From Roseitranquillus sp963749675 (GTDB lineage Bacteria; Pseudomonadota; Alphaproteobacteria; Rhodobacterales; Rhodobacteraceae), in NCBI GenBank assembly GCA_963749675.1, contig CAVVNT010000002.1, positions 568,942 to 632,941 of the forward strand: 64,000 nucleotides of DNA. Direction: 5' to 3'. A model generated the notes under the pieces. It was not told the origin of the DNA. It made no database searches and worked only from the letters and a program-made list of their open reading frames with translations. The position numbers and the translations under genes are program-made. Shown here piece by piece: positions 37,101 through 45,845 of the stretch (positions are counted from its first letter, which is position 1; every line of letters starts with the position of its first letter).

Positions 37101-37579
37101 TCGGACTGGTGCAGCGTCGTCGAGGACTCGCCCGTATGGTCGTCGCCCATCGCCATCAGCACGCCACCGTTCGGGCTGGTGCCCGCCATGTTGGCGTGAC
37201 GCATGACGTCGCCCGATCGGTCGACCCCCGGCCCCTTGCCGTACCAGAGGGCGAAGACCCCATCGTACCTGCCCTCGCCCCGCAGCTCCGCCTGCTGCGT
37301 GCCCCAGCATGCCGTCGCAGCCAGGTCCTCGTTCAGGCCGGGCTGGAAGACCACGTCCGCCTCGCCCAGCAACTTCGACGCCCGGGCCATCTGCATGTCG
37401 ACCGCGCCGAGTGGCGAGCCGCGGTAACCGGTGACGTACCCTCCGGTATTCAACCCCGCCGCCCGGTCGCGCGCCTTCTGCATCAGCACCAGACGCACCA
37501 GCGCCTGCGTGCCGTTCAGCAGCACCGGCGACTTCGTCAGATCGAACCTGTCGTGCAGCGTGACGTCTTGACGACTCAT
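34157..37579 (-). CDS. indolepyruvate ferredoxin oxidoreductase, fused alpha and beta subunits
   Basis: 1140 aa from the ATG ending at 37579, which follows GGGGAGGAG. Oxidatively decarboxylates aryl pyruvates (and related 2-oxoacids) to acyl-CoA. The N-terminal pyrimidine and middle TPP domain (GGEGANWIGEAPF, NLGDGTYNHSGILAIRAA) are followed by cysteine clusters for Fe-S binding (CEGCGDCGVQSNC and CNKDYSCLKGFC). The gamma-domain (ITGVGGTGVVTIGAVLAMAA) and a C-terminal extension of about 250 residues complete the fused alphaproteobacterial form. A LysR gene is divergent. Confidence 0.92.
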   Translation of the reverse strand: MSRQDVTLHDRFDLTKSPVLLNGTQALVRLVLMQKARDRAAGLNTGGYVTGYRGSPLGAVDMQMARASKLLGEADVVFQPGLNEDLAATACWGTQQAELRGEGRYDGVFALWYGKGPGVDRSGDVMRHANMAGTSPNGGVLMAMGDDHTGESSTTLHQSDWAMVDAYMPVVSPAGVQEVIDYGLYGWALSRFAGVWVGLKTMKDTIEATAVVDGRPDRMSFFTPDFRMPESGLNIRLIDTPVAQEARMIDFKRFAAEAFSRANRMDRRVWGKPGAKIGFVAAGKNWLDLVHALSLLGIEEPEAERLGITTYKVGQTFPLDFDSFHDWAEGLELIVVVEEKRKLIEVQVKEAIFDDRRGRRVYGWHKGDTWEHGRRVELFPTRYALDPIMIAERLGEILIEEGRRTDRIEAGMRMLQEAKAADNVQDIAARLPYYCAGCPHNTSTKVPQGSRAYAGIGCHYMVQWMDRSTVGFTQMGGEGANWIGEAPFSTTPHVFQNLGDGTYNHSGILAIRAAVAAGTNITYKILYNDAVAMTGGQKNEGDLGPDQIAHELKAMGVGDIAVVYDEKEEPVREGFPSGISWYERADMEAVQKRMREVEGVSAILYIQTCAAEKRRRRKRGKFPDPDTRVFINTDVCEGCGDCGVQSNCVAIVPVETELGRKRAIDQSACNKDYSCLKGFCPSFVTIEGAETRKEATAEVDVGHLPEPELPRIDGTHNVVITGVGGTGVVTIGAVLAMAAHIDGKGAGMMEMAGLAQKGGAVHIHCRIADDPAHISAIRVATGECDALIGGDLVVSAGGKTLGLMKTGRTGGVVNSHEIITGDFTRNTEFRIPSEQLALSLERRLREHLTLFDASELARAVMGDSIFSNMMLLGAAWQKGLIPVGHEALERSIELNGAAVDANRRAFELGRWAALHPRDVERLASPRVVEKPRTPEERVAFRERHLTDYQGKRLARRYRAMVDRLEDPRLREAVALGYHKLLAYKDEYEVARLHLQTRAKAENTFGGDLKLSYHLAPPIFAKEGSDGRPKKRRFGSWVERLYPLLAAGRGLRGSWLDPFGHSEERKMERALIRQYEADMEVVLTSVTSRTRDVAVALAELPLEIRGFGPVKMANAAKAEKRREELLALLRAGGPELVRAAE

Positions 37580-37718
37580 GCGGTCTCCTCCCCGCTGTTG
37601 CGTCAGAACCATAGGTCATGGCCTCTGACCTAGCAAACGCGAACACATTTTGCGCTTCGACACTATATGGGTATCGTCTCGCTCCGGTGCAGGCGGAGCT
37701 TTTTCAGCAGGATGACCC

Positions 37719-38624
37719 ATGGATTGGGACAAGCTTCGCATTTTTCATGCCGTCGCCGCCGCAGGGTCCCTTACCCACGCGGGCGATGCCTTGAACCTGT
37801 CGCAGTCGGCGGTCTCGCGGCAGATCAGGGCGCTCGAGGAATCTCTCAACACGACGCTGTTTCATCGTCACGCCCGCGGCCTCATCCTTACCGAGCAGGG
37901 AGAGCTGCTGTTCGACGCGACCACCTCCATGCGCCGCAGGATAGACGCGGCGAGTGCCCGCATCCGCGACAGCGAGGAGGAGGTGTTTGGCGACCTGCGC
38001 GTTACCACTACGACGGGCTTTGGCTCGCTCTGGCTGGCCCCTCGGCTCTCGCGCCTATTCGCGCGCCATCCGGACCTCAAGATCGACCTGATGCTGGAGG
38101 AGCGGGTACTCGACCTGCCGATGCGTGAGGCGGACATCGCGATCCGCATGAAGGAGCCAAGCCAGGCCGATCTGATTCGCCGCCGTCTGATGAGCGTCAA
38201 CATGCGTCTCTACGCCTCACCGGGCTACATCGAGTCTCGTGGCATGCCTCACAGCTTGGAGGATCTCTCGAGCCACCGGCTGATCTCGCAGCATGCCCGC
38301 GCGCATCAGGTGGCGGCAGGTGCGCAGCTGGTCCAGGAGCTGCTGGCGAACGACATTCCATCCACGCTCACGGTCAACAACTATTTTGGTGTGCTTCAGG
38401 CGGTCCTAGCCGACCTCGGCATCGGTGTGCTGCCCGATTACCTCACCGAAGACTTCCCCGACCTTGTCAGGGTCCTGCCGGACGTCGAGTCCAACGAGGT
38501 TCCGGTTTTTCTCGCGTACCCGGAAGAGTTGCGTCATTCCAAACGGATCGCGGCCTTTCGTGACTTCGTGCTCGAAGAAGTCATCGCGCATCGCAGGCGG
38601 CAGAAGTCCGGAGAGGCCGCCTGA
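37719..38624 (+). CDS. LysR-family transcriptional regulator
   Basis: 301 aa. The N-terminal winged HTH is at 1-62 (FHAVAAAGSLTHAGDALNLS, SQSAVSRQIRALEESL). The substrate-binding domain with two lobes starts near residue 92 (FGDLRVTTTTGFGSLWLAP). It is divergent from the indolepyruvate oxidoreductase gene, with 139 bp between the two starts. By the usual LysR rule it probably controls that gene and itself. Effector unknown. Confidence 0.88.
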   Translation: MDWDKLRIFHAVAAAGSLTHAGDALNLSQSAVSRQIRALEESLNTTLFHRHARGLILTEQGELLFDATTSMRRRIDAASARIRDSEEEVFGDLRVTTTTGFGSLWLAPRLSRLFARHPDLKIDLMLEERVLDLPMREADIAIRMKEPSQADLIRRRLMSVNMRLYASPGYIESRGMPHSLEDLSSHRLISQHARAHQVAAGAQLVQELLANDIPSTLTVNNYFGVLQAVLADLGIGVLPDYLTEDFPDLVRVLPDVESNEVPVFLAYPEELRHSKRIAAFRDFVLEEVIAHRRRQKSGEAA

Positions 38625-38707
38625 ACCAAGGCCTGGATCGCCTTCTGGGATGTGTGCGCGATGCGCCACACGCAGAGCTGAGTTGCGCAGGACGTTGAGA
38701 TTTCGCC

Positions 38708-38736
38708 TTGATTGGCGGTCGCTGCCGGCCTAATTC
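38708..38736 (+). promoter_or_regulatory. sigma-70-like promoter for a candidate small RNA
   Basis: TTGATT and TAATTC with a 17-bp spacer, located between the LysR gene and purL. A hairpin terminator follows about 50 bp later, which makes a short non-coding transcript likely. The -10 is not a strong match. Confidence 0.4.
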
Positions 38737-38740
38737 AAGC

Positions 38741-38811
38741 CTCGAAGGCGATCTTTTCGTCTTCTACCTCCCTGTTGGACTTGGCCGGGCTTCAGAGCTC
38801 GGCCTTTTTTT
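38741..38811 (+). ncRNA. candidate small RNA of about 70 nt
   Basis: Between the promoter-like pair and a strong terminator is a segment with no ORF that contains CTTCTACCTCCCTGTTGG, an unpaired pyrimidine-rich stretch including CCUCCC that could pair with ribosome-binding sites. The start is estimated from the -10 box. It is a small RNA candidate only; no known family could be named with confidence. Confidence 0.4.
38783..38811 (+). terminator. intrinsic terminator
   Basis: GGCCGGGC (38783-38790), loop TTCAGA, GCTCGGCC (38797-38804), then seven Ts. The stem has one G-T pair. It is the clearest intrinsic terminator in the window. Confidence 0.8.
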
Positions 38812-39005
38812 GTCTCGGGATCCAGATCAACAGTGGGTTGCAACCTTGCGCTGGCCGGCGAGGCCAGGCGTCCGTTGAATCAAGGTCGCACCCCTCAGTC
38901 CCCGCATGATTGCTTCGGCTCGAACCCACCACGGGGCGTCGTCGAGTTTGCGACGTCGCAAGAACGCCGCTTGGCGGTCGCGTCGGTGTATCGTAACCGA
39001 CGTCC

Positions 39006-41159
39006 ATGAACGAGCCAGCGATCACCCCCGCCCTGGTCGAGGCGCACGGCGTCAAGCCTGACGAATACGCCAGCATTCTGAGGCTTCTGAACCGGGAGCC
39101 GACGCTGACCGAACTCGGCATCTTCTCGGCCATGTGGAACGAGCACTGCTCCTACAAGTCCTCGAAAAAGTGGCTTCGAACGTTGCCGACCGACGGTCCG
39201 CAGGTGATCTGCGGCCCCGGAGAAAACGCCGGAGTGGTCGATATTGGGGACGGTCAGGCGGTGATCTTCAAGATGGAGTCCCACAACCACCCGTCTTACA
39301 TCGAGCCATATCAAGGCGCCGCGACGGGCGTCGGCGGCATCCTCCGTGACATCTTCACGATGGGCGCGCGGCCCGTCGCCGCGATGAATTCCTTGTCTTT
39401 CGGCTCCCCCTCGCACCCCAAGACCGCCCACCTCGTGAAGGGCGTTGTCGAGGGCGTCGGCGGCTACGGCAACGCCTTCGGGGTTCCAACGGTCGGCGGC
39501 GAGGTCCGTTTCCATCGCGCCTACGACGGAAACTGCCTCGTCAACGCCTTCGCCGCCGGCATCGCCGAGACCGGCTCCATCTTCTACTCAGCGGCCTCCG
39601 GCGTCGGCATGCCGGTGGTCTATCTCGGCGCCAAGACCGGCCGCGACGGCGTCGGCGGCGCGACGATGGCGTCGGCGGAGTTCGACGACAGCATCGAGGA
39701 GAAGCGACCGACAGTTCAGGTTGGCGACCCGTTCACCGAGAAGCGCCTGCTCGAGGCGTGCCTCGAACTGATGGCATCGGGCTCCGTCATCTCGATTCAG
39801 GACATGGGCGCCGCGGGCCTCACCTGCTCGGCGGTGGAGATGGGCGACAAGGGGGGGCTCGGCATCCGCCTCGACCTCGACCGCGTTCCGGTGCGCGAGG
39901 CGGGCATGACGGCGTACGAGATGATGCTTTCGGAGAGCCAGGAGCGTATGCTGATGGTCCTCCGCCCCGATCGGGAGGATACGGCGCGGGCGATCTTCGA
40001 GAAGTGGGACCTCGACTTCGCCGTCGTGGGGGAGACCATCGCCGAGGATCGCTTTCTGATTGTCCACGGCAACGTGACCATGGCCGACCTCCCGCTTGCC
40101 GCCCTCTCCGGCTCCGCGCCGGAGTATGACCGCCCATGGGAGCGGCCGCCGGCCCCAAAGCCGCTCGGCCCCTTTCCCGACATCGATCCGATCGATGCGC
40201 TGACCGCGCTTGTGCGCACCCCGAACTACGCCTCGAAGCGCTGGGTGTGGGAGCAATACGACCATACGGTGATGGCCGACACAGTCCGCGCGCCGGGGCT
40301 CGGGGCAGCTCTCGTCAGAGTACACGGCACCGAGAAGATCCTCGCCTTCACGTCCGACGTGACGCCTCGCTATGTGGCCGCGGATTCCTACGAAGGGGGT
40401 AAGCAGGCGGTGGCCGAGGCCTGGCGGAACATCGTCGCGACCGGTGCAACGCCCTTGGCCGCCACCGACAATCTCAACTTCGGCAACCCCGAAAAGCCAG
40501 AGATCATGGGCCAGTTCGTCTTGGCGATCCGTGGCATCGGTGAGGCCTGTCGCGCGCTGCACATGCCGATCGTGTCCGGCAACGTCTCGCTCTACAACGA
40601 AACCGACGGCAGGGCGATCCTGCCGACGCCGACCATCGGCGCCGTGGGTCTGCTCCGCTCTTCCCAGGACGCCATCGGTGCGCTGCCGCACGAGGGCGAT
40701 GCCGCCGTGCTGATCGGCAGTCCCGGGGCGCATTTCGGCCAATCGGCGCTGCTCAGCGAAGCCTTCGGGCGGGAAGAGGGAACGCCGCCTCACGTGGATC
40801 TGCACGCGGAGCATCGCAATGGAGACTTCCTGCTCTCGCAAAGGCACCTCTTGTCGGCCGCAACGGATCTCTCCGACGGCGGCCTGGCGCTGGCCGCCTT
40901 CGAGATGGCGGCGGCGTCGGGGATCGGCGTCACGCTGAAGTCGGCCACCATTCCGCAACTTTTCGGCGAGGATCAGGCGCGCTATCTCGTCGCCACGAAC
41001 GACACCGAGACGCTGCTTGCCGCTTCGCGCGTGGCCAAGGTGCCGGTGAGCATCGTGGGCCAATTCGGTGGAGACCACGTGCGGCTCGGCTCCTCCTCCG
41101 CCCCGCTCGCGGACCTTGTCGCGATCCACGAGGGAGGATTCGCCGCCGCCCTTGGCTAA
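39006..41159 (+). CDS. purL: phosphoribosylformylglycinamidine synthase, large subunit
   Basis: 717 aa, the short type that works with PurS and PurQ to make FGAM in purine synthesis. Two AIRS-like halves are seen: NEHCSYKSSKKWL and ESHNHPSYIEPYQGAATGVG near the start, DMGAAGLTCSAVEMG in the middle, then NLNFGNPEKPEIMGQF and SGNVSLYNET and a final ATDLSDGGLALAAFEMA. It is followed by bolA after 68 bp. Confidence 0.95.
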   Translation: MNEPAITPALVEAHGVKPDEYASILRLLNREPTLTELGIFSAMWNEHCSYKSSKKWLRTLPTDGPQVICGPGENAGVVDIGDGQAVIFKMESHNHPSYIEPYQGAATGVGGILRDIFTMGARPVAAMNSLSFGSPSHPKTAHLVKGVVEGVGGYGNAFGVPTVGGEVRFHRAYDGNCLVNAFAAGIAETGSIFYSAASGVGMPVVYLGAKTGRDGVGGATMASAEFDDSIEEKRPTVQVGDPFTEKRLLEACLELMASGSVISIQDMGAAGLTCSAVEMGDKGGLGIRLDLDRVPVREAGMTAYEMMLSESQERMLMVLRPDREDTARAIFEKWDLDFAVVGETIAEDRFLIVHGNVTMADLPLAALSGSAPEYDRPWERPPAPKPLGPFPDIDPIDALTALVRTPNYASKRWVWEQYDHTVMADTVRAPGLGAALVRVHGTEKILAFTSDVTPRYVAADSYEGGKQAVAEAWRNIVATGATPLAATDNLNFGNPEKPEIMGQFVLAIRGIGEACRALHMPIVSGNVSLYNETDGRAILPTPTIGAVGLLRSSQDAIGALPHEGDAAVLIGSPGAHFGQSALLSEAFGREEGTPPHVDLHAEHRNGDFLLSQRHLLSAATDLSDGGLALAAFEMAAASGIGVTLKSATIPQLFGEDQARYLVATNDTETLLAASRVAKVPVSIVGQFGGDHVRLGSSSAPLADLVAIHEGGFAAALG

Positions 41160-41227
41160 GACCACAGCCTTGCGGCCATCCGGCGCCGCCTTTACATCGG
41201 TGAATCGACGCACCGAAAGGACCGCTC

Positions 41228-41485
41228 ATGCCGATGCAGGCGCAAGAGATCGAAGAGTTGATCCGCGCCGCCTTCCCAAAGGCGAAGATCACGATCACTG
41301 ACCTCGCCGGAGACGGAAACCACTACGCCGCCGAAGTCATCGACGAAAGCTTTCGCGGCCGGAACAGGGTGCAGCAGCAGCGCGCGGTCTATTCCGCGCT
41401 GAAGGAAAAAATGGCCGGCAGTACGGGAGAGCTCCACGCCCTGGCGCTCACCACCAAGGCCCCCGATCCGGAGGACAAGACATGA
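41228..41485 (+). CDS. bolA: BolA-family protein
   Basis: 85 aa with the class-II KH-like fold. The signature VIDESFRGRNRVQQQRAVYS contains the loop and helix used for binding glutaredoxin and Fe-S cluster. Its stop overlaps the start of the CGFS glutaredoxin gene (ATGA). BolA and monothiol glutaredoxin form a heterodimer that senses or moves [2Fe-2S] clusters, so the coupling is meaningful. Confidence 0.9.
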   Translation: MPMQAQEIEELIRAAFPKAKITITDLAGDGNHYAAEVIDESFRGRNRVQQQRAVYSALKEKMAGSTGELHALALTTKAPDPEDKT

Positions 41486-41847
41486 CCACCGATACCAAGG
41501 CCCGCATCGACGACACCGTCACCTCAAGCGACGTCGTACTCTTCATGAAGGGGACCAAGGAGATGCCGCAGTGCGGATTCTCGTCACGCGTCGCCGGGGT
41601 GCTCAACTTCATGGGCGTGGACTTTCGGGACGTGAACGTCCTGACGGATGAAGAGATCCGGCAGGGGATCAAGGAGTATTCCGACTGGCCGACGATCCCG
41701 CAGCTCTACGTCAAGGGCGAGTTCGTAGGCGGCTGCGACATCATCACCGAGATGACGCTGTCTGGTGAGCTCGACCAGCTCTTCGACCAGAAGGGCGTTG
41801 CCTACGACAAGGCAGCGGCGGACAAGATTCGCGAATCCAACGCCTGA
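41482..41847 (+). CDS. grxD: monothiol glutaredoxin, Grx4 type
   Basis: 121 aa. The CGFS active site is at residues 31-34 (MPQCGFS), and the glutathione-binding blocks WPTIPQLYVKGEFVGGCDI follow at about 70-88. It carries or delivers [2Fe-2S] clusters, probably together with the BolA encoded directly before it. Confidence 0.93.
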   Translation: MTTDTKARIDDTVTSSDVVLFMKGTKEMPQCGFSSRVAGVLNFMGVDFRDVNVLTDEEIRQGIKEYSDWPTIPQLYVKGEFVGGCDIITEMTLSGELDQLFDQKGVAYDKAAADKIRESNA

Positions 41848-41915
41848 GGGAAGAGTGTCGAGGCTGCGCAATGGACGGCCGGCGCCCGGCACTTCGGACC
41901 GCGGTCCGTCGCCGT

Positions 41916-42335
41916 TCAACCGTCGTTCGCAACGCGCGGCGACCGCTCCTGGTAGGGGCAGTCGCGGGATGCCGTAGCGGTCAGCTTGCGGATTCCAGTT
42001 TCTTCGCCAGCGCCTCGGCCTCGTTCGCCAGCGTCGCGAGGGATCTCGAGATCGATCTCGGCACTCTCCGCCTTGAGCGCGTCAAGCTCGGCCTGCAACT
42101 GCTTCATCTGAGCGTGGGTCTTGCCCAGCTGCTCCTGAAGCCCAGCGGTCTTGTCGGCCAGCATCAGCCCCGCCATCAACAGCATCCGGCCCTCCGGCAT
42201 CCGGCCGATCTGATCGAGCAGGACCGCGGCTTCGGTGTCCAGCATCTGCGCGGCGGACTGGAGGAAATGTTCCTCGCCCTCCTGGCAGGCCACCTCGAAC
42301 TCTCGCCCGCCGATCGAGATCGAAAGATTAGGCAT
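41916..42335 (-). CDS. zapA: cell division protein ZapA, C-terminus altered by a frameshift
   Basis: Stabilises the FtsZ ring. The N-terminal beta-strand SISIGGREFEVACQEGEE and the RMLLMAGLMLADKT helix are typical, followed by a coiled coil (KTHAQMKQLQAELDALKAES). In the nominal frame the last ~45 residues become arginine/glycine-rich and end at 41916. One base earlier in frame, the sequence would continue LATLANEAEALAKKLESAS and stop at 41981, which is a natural ZapA ending. The shift lies at GGG 42042-42044. Thus the real gene is probably 41981-42335 with one extra base in the assembly. Confidence 0.85.
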   Translation of the reverse strand: MPNLSISIGGREFEVACQEGEEHFLQSAAQMLDTEAAVLLDQIGRMPEGRMLLMAGLMLADKTAGLQEQLGKTHAQMKQLQAELDALKAESAEIDLEIPRDAGERGRGAGEETGIRKLTATASRDCPYQERSPRVANDG

Positions 42336-42849
42336 TCTGAGTCTCCTCCATCAGCGGAGCCAGGGCGGTGACGATCGCCTCCATCTCGGCCCGCTCGCTG
42401 TCGCGGGCAGCGTGCAGGGCGTCGAGTTCCTTCTGCATCGCACGATCGATCAGGTGCGCATCGACAAGGTCGGCTGTTTGTGCCTCGCGCAGGACCTTCA
42501 TCGCCGCCGTCACGTCGGCCGACGTCTTCTGAAGCCGCTCGACGAGTGTCGATTGCTCGGTCAGCGCCGCCTCCAGCCGCTCGCACTCCGCGTGGGCGCT
42601 CGCCGTATCCTCCTCGGCGCGCGCGCGCGCGGCCTCGAGTTCCTTCCGGGCGTTGTCCGCCGCTTCGCTCTCGCCGGTCATCTGCTTGATCCGCGCCTCG
42701 AGACGCGCCGTCGCCTCTCGCTCCGCCGTGAGCTCGGCCTGCAGAGACGCAATCGCCGTCTCGTCGGCCCCCTCCAGCCGCTCTGCCGCCTCCGCGGCGC
42801 GCCTCAGCGCCTGCGCGAGCCTCGTCTCGATCTTCGCGTAGTCGCCCAT
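42328..42849 (-). CDS. coiled-coil protein next to zapA
   Basis: 173 aa, nearly all predicted coiled coil (heptads throughout residues 5-160, rich in A, E, R, L). It overlaps zapA by 8 bp and is the first gene of that pair. The same arrangement beside zapA and transketolase is seen in related bacteria, which suggests a role in division or cell shape, but no domain was identified. Confidence 0.7.
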   Translation of the reverse strand: MGDYAKIETRLAQALRRAAEAAERLEGADETAIASLQAELTAEREATARLEARIKQMTGESEAADNARKELEAARARAEEDTASAHAECERLEAALTEQSTLVERLQKTSADVTAAMKVLREAQTADLVDAHLIDRAMQKELDALHAARDSERAEMEAIVTALAPLMEETQNA

Positions 42850-42983
42850 CGGCGCCCCCTGAACCTGACTCGTTTCGCTGCACTCTACCCATCCCGCGGC
42901 GGGATGCAGCCCCTCGCATGCTTGATCTCGGGTCCTCGGCTGCTACAAGCCGGGCGATCGTCGGACCGAAAGGACTGCGCGCC

Positions 42984-45002
42984 GTGGAAATCGCCGAACT
43001 GAGAGAGCGTCATCCCGATCACTTCCAGCGCGCCGCGGCGCTCCGAGTGCTGGCGATGGACGCGGTCGAGAGGGCGAATTCGGGCCATCCGGGCATGCCG
43101 ATGGGCATGGCCGACGTCGCGACAGTCCTCTTCTCGCGCCACCTCAAGTTCGACGCCAGCGCGCCTGACTGGCCCGACCGTGACCGGTTCATCCTGTCGA
43201 CTGGTCACGGCTCAATGCTGCTCTATGCGCTGCTGCACCTGACCGGGTACGCGGACATGACGATCGAGGAAATCAAGAACTTCCGCACCTTGGGGTCGAA
43301 GACGGCCGGCCACCCGGAGTACGGCCACGCCACGGGGATCGAGACGACGACCGGCCCGCTGGGGCAAGGATTCGCCAACGCCGTGGGCTTCGCGATCGCG
43401 GAGGAGGCGCTGAGGGCGCGGTTTGGCAAGAAGGCGTTTGACCATCACACCTACGTCCTTGCCGGCGATGGCTGCCTGATGGAGGGGATCAGCCACGAGG
43501 CGATCGGCCTTGCGGGAATGCAGAAGCTCTCTCGTCTCATCGTTCTTTGGGACCACAACGACATCTCGATCGACGGGCGCGTCAGCCTCTCCGACACCAC
43601 CGACCAGCCCGAGCGGTTCCGAGCGGCGGGCTGGCACGTCCTGGAGGTCGACGGCCACGACCCCGACGCGATCGACACGGCGTTGACCGAGGCGAAGGCA
43701 TCCGACCGGCCGAAGATGATCGCGTGCAAGACGATCATCGGCTGGGGCGCGCCCAAGAAGCAGGACACCGCGAAGGCGCACGGCTCCCCCCTCGGCGATG
43801 ACGAGATCACGGCTGCCCGAGACGCTTACGGCTGGGCCTTCGGCCCGTTCGAGATTCCATCCGAGATCGGGTCCTGGTGGAAGGAAGTCGGCGCCCGCGG
43901 CGGCGCGGATCGTCGGGACTGGGAGGAACGGTTCGACACCCTCTCCGACAGCCGCCGCCGTGAGATCAACCGTGTCCTTGCCGGTGACCCGCCGAGAAGG
44001 CTTTCCGCCACGATCCGGGCGCTGAAGAAGCAGGCGTCCGAGAACAAGCCCAAGGTCGCGACCCGTAAGGCATCCGAGATGGTGCTCGAGGTGGTGAACC
44101 CGATCATGCCCGAGACTCTCGGCGGCTCGGCAGACCTCACCGGCTCGAACAACACCCTCACCTCCGACCTCGGCAAGTTCACGCCGGACAACCGCAAGGG
44201 TCGCTACGTCCACTACGGCATCCGCGAGCACGGCATGGCCGCGGCGATGAACGGCCTCGTCCTGCATGGCGGGATCAAGCCCTACGGTGGCACCTTCCTC
44301 TGCTTCACGGACTACGCCCGCGGCGCGATCCGCCTCTCGGCGCTGATGGGCGCCCCGGTGGTGTATGTGATGACCCACGATTCGATCGGCCTGGGCGAGG
44401 ACGGGCCGACGCACCAGCCGGTCGAGCACCTCGCGATGGCGCGCGCGACCCCGAACCTGTGGACCTTCCGCCCCGCCGATGTGGTAGAAACCGCCGAGGC
44501 GTGGGAGCTTGCGCTCACCAGCAATGATACGCCCTCGATCCTCGCGCTGTCGCGCCAGGGTCTGCCGACAGTGCGAGTCGACCACCGCACCAAGAACCTG
44601 ACGGCGCAGGGCGGCTATGTCCTGGCCGAAGCGGAAGGCCGACGCCAGGCGATCCTGATGGCGACCGGCTCCGAGGTCGAGATCGCCCTTGCTGCGCGCG
44701 AGTTGCTGCAGGCCGACGGCATCGGCACCCGCGTCGTCTCGATGCCTTGCATGGAGCTCTTCGCGGCGCAGGACCAGAGCGTCCGCCGCCGCGTCCTGCT
44801 CTCCGGCCCCGTCCGCGTCGCGGTCGAGGCGGGGGTGCGCCAGGGCTGGGACCGCTGGCTTCTCGGCGAGCGGGGGCGCGAGGCAAAGGCGGGGTTCGTC
44901 GGGATGGAGGGTTTCGGCGCCTCCGGCAAGGCGCCCGAACTCTACGAACACTTCGGGATCACGTCCGAGGCGGTCGCCGAAAAAGTCCGCGCGCTACTCT
45001 GA
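42984..45002 (+). CDS. tkt: transketolase
   Basis: TPP enzyme of the pentose phosphate and Calvin cycles. Motifs: DAVERANSGHPGMPMGMADV (substrate phosphate and TPP), GDGCLMEGISHEA with the GDG...N TPP-Mg site ending near LWDHNDISIDG, and the central pyrimidine-domain sequences YVHYGIREHGMAAAMNG and DSIGLGEDGPTHQPVEHL. The open frame starts at ATG 42918, but the GTG at 42984 gives the normal N-terminus (EIAELRERHPDHFQRA) and follows AAAGGA, giving 672 aa. Confidence 0.93.
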   Translation: MEIAELRERHPDHFQRAAALRVLAMDAVERANSGHPGMPMGMADVATVLFSRHLKFDASAPDWPDRDRFILSTGHGSMLLYALLHLTGYADMTIEEIKNFRTLGSKTAGHPEYGHATGIETTTGPLGQGFANAVGFAIAEEALRARFGKKAFDHHTYVLAGDGCLMEGISHEAIGLAGMQKLSRLIVLWDHNDISIDGRVSLSDTTDQPERFRAAGWHVLEVDGHDPDAIDTALTEAKASDRPKMIACKTIIGWGAPKKQDTAKAHGSPLGDDEITAARDAYGWAFGPFEIPSEIGSWWKEVGARGGADRRDWEERFDTLSDSRRREINRVLAGDPPRRLSATIRALKKQASENKPKVATRKASEMVLEVVNPIMPETLGGSADLTGSNNTLTSDLGKFTPDNRKGRYVHYGIREHGMAAAMNGLVLHGGIKPYGGTFLCFTDYARGAIRLSALMGAPVVYVMTHDSIGLGEDGPTHQPVEHLAMARATPNLWTFRPADVVETAEAWELALTSNDTPSILALSRQGLPTVRVDHRTKNLTAQGGYVLAEAEGRRQAILMATGSEVEIALAARELLQADGIGTRVVSMPCMELFAAQDQSVRRRVLLSGPVRVAVEAGVRQGWDRWLLGERGREAKAGFVGMEGFGASGKAPELYEHFGITSEAVAEKVRALL

Positions 45003-45019
45003 CCGGCCCGGACGCGGCC

Positions 45020-45796
45020 TCATTCCGGCAAGACGCGGCGGTATAGGTGCCACGTCGCGTGGCCGAGGACCGGCAGCGCGACGAAGAGGCCCAGGAACAG
45101 CGGCGCCATTCCGATCGCCAGGACCACGACGACGAGCACCGCCCAGACCGCCATCGGCCCGAGATTCATCGTCACCGCCCGGAAGCTCGTGATCATCGCC
45201 GTGATGAAATCGACCTCCCGGTCCATCATCATCGGCAGGCTGACGACGCACGCGGTGAAGAGCAGCGCAGCGAAAATGCCGCCGATGACGAGTTGCACCG
45301 CCAGCATCGCCAGCCCGCGCGGCGTCAGGTAGACCGCGAGCGACCCGGTCACGTCCGTCAGCACGCCGACGCCGAGCATGAGCGCGAAGATCGTGTGCGA
45401 GATGAAGAGATACATCAGGAACCAGGTCACCATCAGCGCGCCGAACCACGGCAGCTGCCGCCCCCTTTCCGCCCAGACGACGCCGAGCACGGGGCTCCAC
45501 CCGAGTGCTTCGCCGGTCTGCAATCGGCGGCTGACCTCGTAGAGGCCGACCGCAGCGAAGGGAGCGACCAACGGGAAGCCCAGGGTGATGGGCACCGCGT
45601 AGAACGTCGTGCCCGTAAGGATGGTGATGCCAACGATGAGCACCCCAATGGCGACGTAGACCGCTCCGAAGAGCAGACCGAAGGCCGGCGCTCTCGCAAA
45701 ATCCTGAAGGCCCGCCCGTAGCGCGACGACGACGTCCGCCGGATCAATCCGCGCTACCTCCGGCGCTCGGCTCCGCGACGCTCCGATGTCGGTCAT
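45020..45796 (-). CDS. DUF2189-type multi-pass membrane protein
   Basis: 258 aa from the ATG ending at 45796. Six likely membrane helices (about 38-62, 66-88, 115-145, 165-185, 205-232 and 235-250). The features ALRAGLQDFARAPAFGLLFG and the later GFPLVAPFAAVGLYEVSRRL are those of DUF2189 proteins. Function unknown. The open frame runs further upstream into prfB on the other frame, which is a shadow. It is convergent with tkt (17 bp between stops). Confidence 0.82.
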   Translation of the reverse strand: MTDIGASRSRAPEVARIDPADVVVALRAGLQDFARAPAFGLLFGAVYVAIGVLIVGITILTGTTFYAVPITLGFPLVAPFAAVGLYEVSRRLQTGEALGWSPVLGVVWAERGRQLPWFGALMVTWFLMYLFISHTIFALMLGVGVLTDVTGSLAVYLTPRGLAMLAVQLVIGGIFAALLFTACVVSLPMMMDREVDFITAMITSFRAVTMNLGPMAVWAVLVVVVLAIGMAPLFLGLFVALPVLGHATWHLYRRVLPE

Positions 45797-45845
45797 AGAT
45801 CGGCCCTCCGAAACAATTTCGCCAGAGCAGCCGCCGTCCGTCAAG

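Noticed and set aside
39588..41213. 541-codon frame opposite purL
   Set aside because: Complement shadow of purL with basic low-complexity composition and no motif.
43212..44951. 579-codon frame opposite transketolase
   Set aside because: Complement shadow of tkt; no start site and no motif.
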